Shown: piece by piece, positions 61,900 to 64,000 of the stretch
Layout: the number at the start of each line of letters is the position of its first letter
Position numbering within the stretch: the first letter of the stretch is position 1
NCBI RefSeq assembly: GCF_039523615.1
Contig: NZ_BAAAFQ010000011.1
Location: 1-64,000, forward strand
Direction of reading: 5' to 3'
Length of the DNA stretch: 64,000 nt
Source: Psychrosphaera haliotis
GTDB taxonomy: Bacteria; Pseudomonadota; Gammaproteobacteria; Enterobacterales; Alteromonadaceae
Notes under the pieces: model-generated
What the model was told of the DNA's origin: nothing
The model's database searches: none
The model's input: the letters and a program-made list of their open reading frames with translations, nothing else
Position numbers and translations under genes: made by a program

Positions 61900-64000
61900 T
61901 TAACGCTTTGTGCGTCTTCTAAGCATTGCTAATGGCAATAACAATAGAGACATCCAGCCGAAGCTACCACTGCTTGATTTCTTCTCTGGAGCAACAGGCT
62001 CTGGTACATCCTGAACCGTTACGTTGCTTGAACCCATTATTGAAGACTTACCATCTGAAACAGTTACTGCGAACTTCAGATCTGTATCAAACGCAACAGT
62101 AGGTGCAGTAAACGACATAGATGCAGCATCTGCTCCTGACATCGCTACTTCTGGTCCGCTAGTTTGAGTCCAAGTGTAAGTAAGAGTATCTGCAGTATCT
62201 CTATCAAAGCCTTCCGCTTCAAGAGCAACAGCATCACCTTCTTCTACAGTCATATCATCAGAAATAGAAACTAGGCGAGGTACTGAGTTATCACACGACT
62301 CAACAACACCACTAACCACTTCAGAGAACATTGGTGATTCAACGTTAGTAAATTGAACGTTATCTACGAACCAACCAAACACACTCGCTGCGCTATCGGT
62401 TGCAATTCTGAAACGGAACTTGACAGTGCTACCGTTTAAGGCTTCTCCAAAGTTAATCGTTTCTTGAGAGTTTGTCGGGAAGTCTACACTATCTCGCATG
62501 TCACCAGAGAATACCGGACGACCAGCTAATGGTTGGTCTGGAGTAACTGCAGGAAGCACTTCGCTATAACCAGCATTCATGAACTGACCACCAAAGTAAG
62601 TAACATCTTGCCATTCACTGCCGTTTAAGCTTAGCTCAACAACACCGCCATCATAACCAGTCTCTAACAAGTAAACGTGCCAGAATGAAACAGTGAAATC
62701 ACCAGCATAGCCTACTTCGATTTCACCTGTTTCATAACCTACATCTGAAATTTCAGATATATCAGCCATAAATAACGTACTGCCACCTAAGTTAGCGCCT
62801 GTAATCCCTCCCCAATAGGCAGTATAAATATTGTTTAGTTCCGCTAAGCCAGACGCACTTTCGCCGCCATCCATTATATTTACTGACCAATCAACAAAGG
62901 TAGATATATCTTCCATGTCTTCAAGTGTCGTTAGATTTACTGGATCTACTTTTTCGAAGTCATAGTTGATAGTAACTGGTAACGTGATATCTTCAGCCTC
63001 AACAACTTCATCACCTTCAACCGCTTCAGGGAAGGTTACTACAAACGAAATATCATCCGCAGTAGAAGCGTCATTGATAACAACATCTAAAGATGAGCTC
63101 GTTGATTTAGAAAATGGTGATAATGAGTCAAAAGTAACTAGACCATCATTAGCAATAGTTACATCCGCGTCACCTTCAACACTGATTTGCGCTGTAACAC
63201 CTTCAAGTACTTCGCTACCTGTATTAGTAATAGTTACCGATATTTGACCAGTTTCACCTTTATCTAAAACGCCATCCGCTGTACAGAAGCCAGACGTTGT
63301 TCCGTCATAGTCAGCCATTAGGTCAACAGAAACCGCATTGAACGCCGCTAACTCAGTCGCATTACTTTCTACAACACCTGAAAGATCTGTTGACGTTCTA
63401 GCAGGAGATACCGCTCCAAGGCCCATACCACGTTTTGCAAATGCTGCAATCGCCATGTCAAAGTCTTTTGAGTCACTAGCTATAGCTGCAGCTAAGATAG
63501 CATCTCTAGCTTCAGTGTAGGTTGGTGAAATAGGAGTTAATTTATAACCTTCAACTACATAACGAGACATTCTGTCTTTTGCATCAGCAAAACCATGTTC
63601 GTTAATCATAGCGACATAGAATTCCCATAATGCTACGGCCCAAATTTCACCGGCACCATGTGGAGACGCATTTGAAGTTGTAGGGAACCCATCTGGGCCC
63701 GCGCCTGTTGTAATGTGACCAAATGTATACGGATTAACGTCCATATCAGTTGTATACGGAGCACGACGAATACCAGTAAAGAAGTCAGTTACGTATGTAC
63801 CAACACCGTATCCTAAACCGAACTCAGAGTTACCTTCAAGTTCAAGATCTGACTCTTTTGTTACGAAAAGCATGGCGTGAATATCAGCCCAACCTTCACC
63901 CATTGCTCTACCTTGGAAGTTATTCAAACCAGAACCATTGCCAATTAGGCGGTTTTGGATGTAGTGACCAAATTCGTGAGCGATTACCGCATTATCAAAC
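61900..64000 (-). CDS. Secreted M36 (fungalysin-like) metalloprotease with GlyGly-CTERM, 5 prime truncated
   Basis: The reading frame stays open to the right edge of the window, so the N-terminus (signal and propeptide) is missing. The zinc site HEFGH lies at about 63964-63978 and the third ligand in GEGWAD some 28 residues later, as in M36 proteases. After the catalytic domain come a CARDB-like or adhesion-type beta domain, a MAM/jelly-roll-like region and a PKD/Ig-like domain. The C-terminus is SGSFGWMSLLLLPLAMLRRR, a GlyGly-CTERM signal for rhombosortase processing. Secretion by the T2SS encoded nearby is plausible. It is convergent with the Oar-like receptor. Confidence 0.92.
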   Translation of the reverse strand, partial: FDNAVIAHEFGHYIQNRLIGNGSGLNNFQGRAMGEGWADIHAMLFVTKESDLELEGNSEFGLGYGVGTYVTDFFTGIRRAPYTTDMDVNPYTFGHITTGAGPDGFPTTSNASPHGAGEIWAVALWEFYVAMINEHGFADAKDRMSRYVVEGYKLTPISPTYTEARDAILAAAIASDSKDFDMAIAAFAKRGMGLGAVSPARTSTDLSGVVESNATELAAFNAVSVDLMADYDGTTSGFCTADGVLDKGETGQISVTITNTGSEVLEGVTAQISVEGDADVTIANDGLVTFDSLSPFSKSTSSSLDVVINDASTADDISFVVTFPEAVEGDEVVEAEDITLPVTINYDFEKVDPVNLTTLEDMEDISTFVDWSVNIMDGGESASGLAELNNIYTAYWGGITGANLGGSTLFMADISEISDVGYETGEIEVGYAGDFTVSFWHVYLLETGYDGGVVELSLNGSEWQDVTYFGGQFMNAGYSEVLPAVTPDQPLAGRPVFSGDMRDSVDFPTNSQETINFGEALNGSTVKFRFRIATDSAASVFGWFVDNVQFTNVESPMFSEVVSGVVESCDNSVPRLVSISDDMTVEEGDAVALEAEGFDRDTADTLTYTWTQTSGPEVAMSGADAASMSFTAPTVAFDTDLKFAVTVSDGKSSIMGSSNVTVQDVPEPVAPEKKSSSGSFGWMSLLLLPLAMLRRRTKR

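Noticed and set aside
63927..63927. TTG at 63927 as the start of the M36 protease
   Set aside because: The frame continues upstream through the zinc motif HEFGH to the window edge, so the true start is outside. This TTG is an internal leucine codon.

Overview
The window comes from a low-GC marine gammaproteobacterium, most likely of the order Alteromonadales (Colwelliaceae/Pseudoalteromonadaceae-like). This rests on protein sequences that look Alteromonadales-like (EF-G2, the acyl-CoA dehydrogenases, an Oar-like TonB-dependent receptor, a GlyGly-CTERM M36 protease) and on gene order (cysQ, nudE, yrfG, T2SS, hslR, hslO). The assignment was made from memory of these families, without any search.

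Layout. 1-13.9 kb: the complete S10, spc and alpha ribosomal-protein operons, all on the minus strand (rpsJ to rpsQ, rplN to rpmJ, rpsM to rplQ, with secY and rpoA). A terminator and a sigma-70-type promoter separate S10 from spc. The S10 promoter is also recognisable and is of the same design. An 8-bp tandem repeat lies after the last terminator. 14.2-16.0 kb: a DmdC-like acyl-CoA dehydrogenase. 16.1-21.5 kb: the SOS mutagenesis operon imuA-imuB-dnaE2 behind a near-consensus LexA box. 21.6-24.5 kb: divergent cobO and fusA2. 24.7-33.9 kb: single housekeeping and metabolic genes (S9 peptidase, rluF, a DUF5610-like protein, glutathionyl-hydroquinone reductase, a CtlX-like hydrolase, yheT-yheU, cysQ, nudE), with a 7-bp tandem repeat between cysQ and nudE.

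33.9-36.5 kb: yrfG, then a three-gene envelope cassette (DUF2878, chalcone isomerase-like, DUF3833 lipoprotein). 36.6-48.2 kb: a complete gspC to gspN type II secretion operon. 48.4-52.1 kb: hslR-hslO, a TlpA-like thioredoxin and an exported M28 peptidase. 52.4-58.2 kb: a FadE-type acyl-CoA dehydrogenase divergent from comM, then an SDR epimerase divergent from a NYN-domain protein. 58.6-64 kb: an Oar-like TonB-dependent receptor convergent with a secreted M36 metalloprotease that runs off the right edge.

How it fits together. Most of the window is core genome: translation and protein export, chaperones, and lipid and nucleotide metabolism. Secretion is a second theme. The T2SS operon would carry folded exoproteins across the outer membrane, and the M36 protease with its GlyGly-CTERM tail is a plausible T2SS client. 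I found no prophage, insertion sequence, CRISPR array, tRNA, rRNA or clear defence system. The most unusual signals are small: three unrelated short tandem repeats, an orphan terminator in a divergent promoter region, a spaced inverted repeat between fadE and comM, and shared promoter and leader motifs in the two ribosomal operons. I did not find a convincing new multi-gene system.
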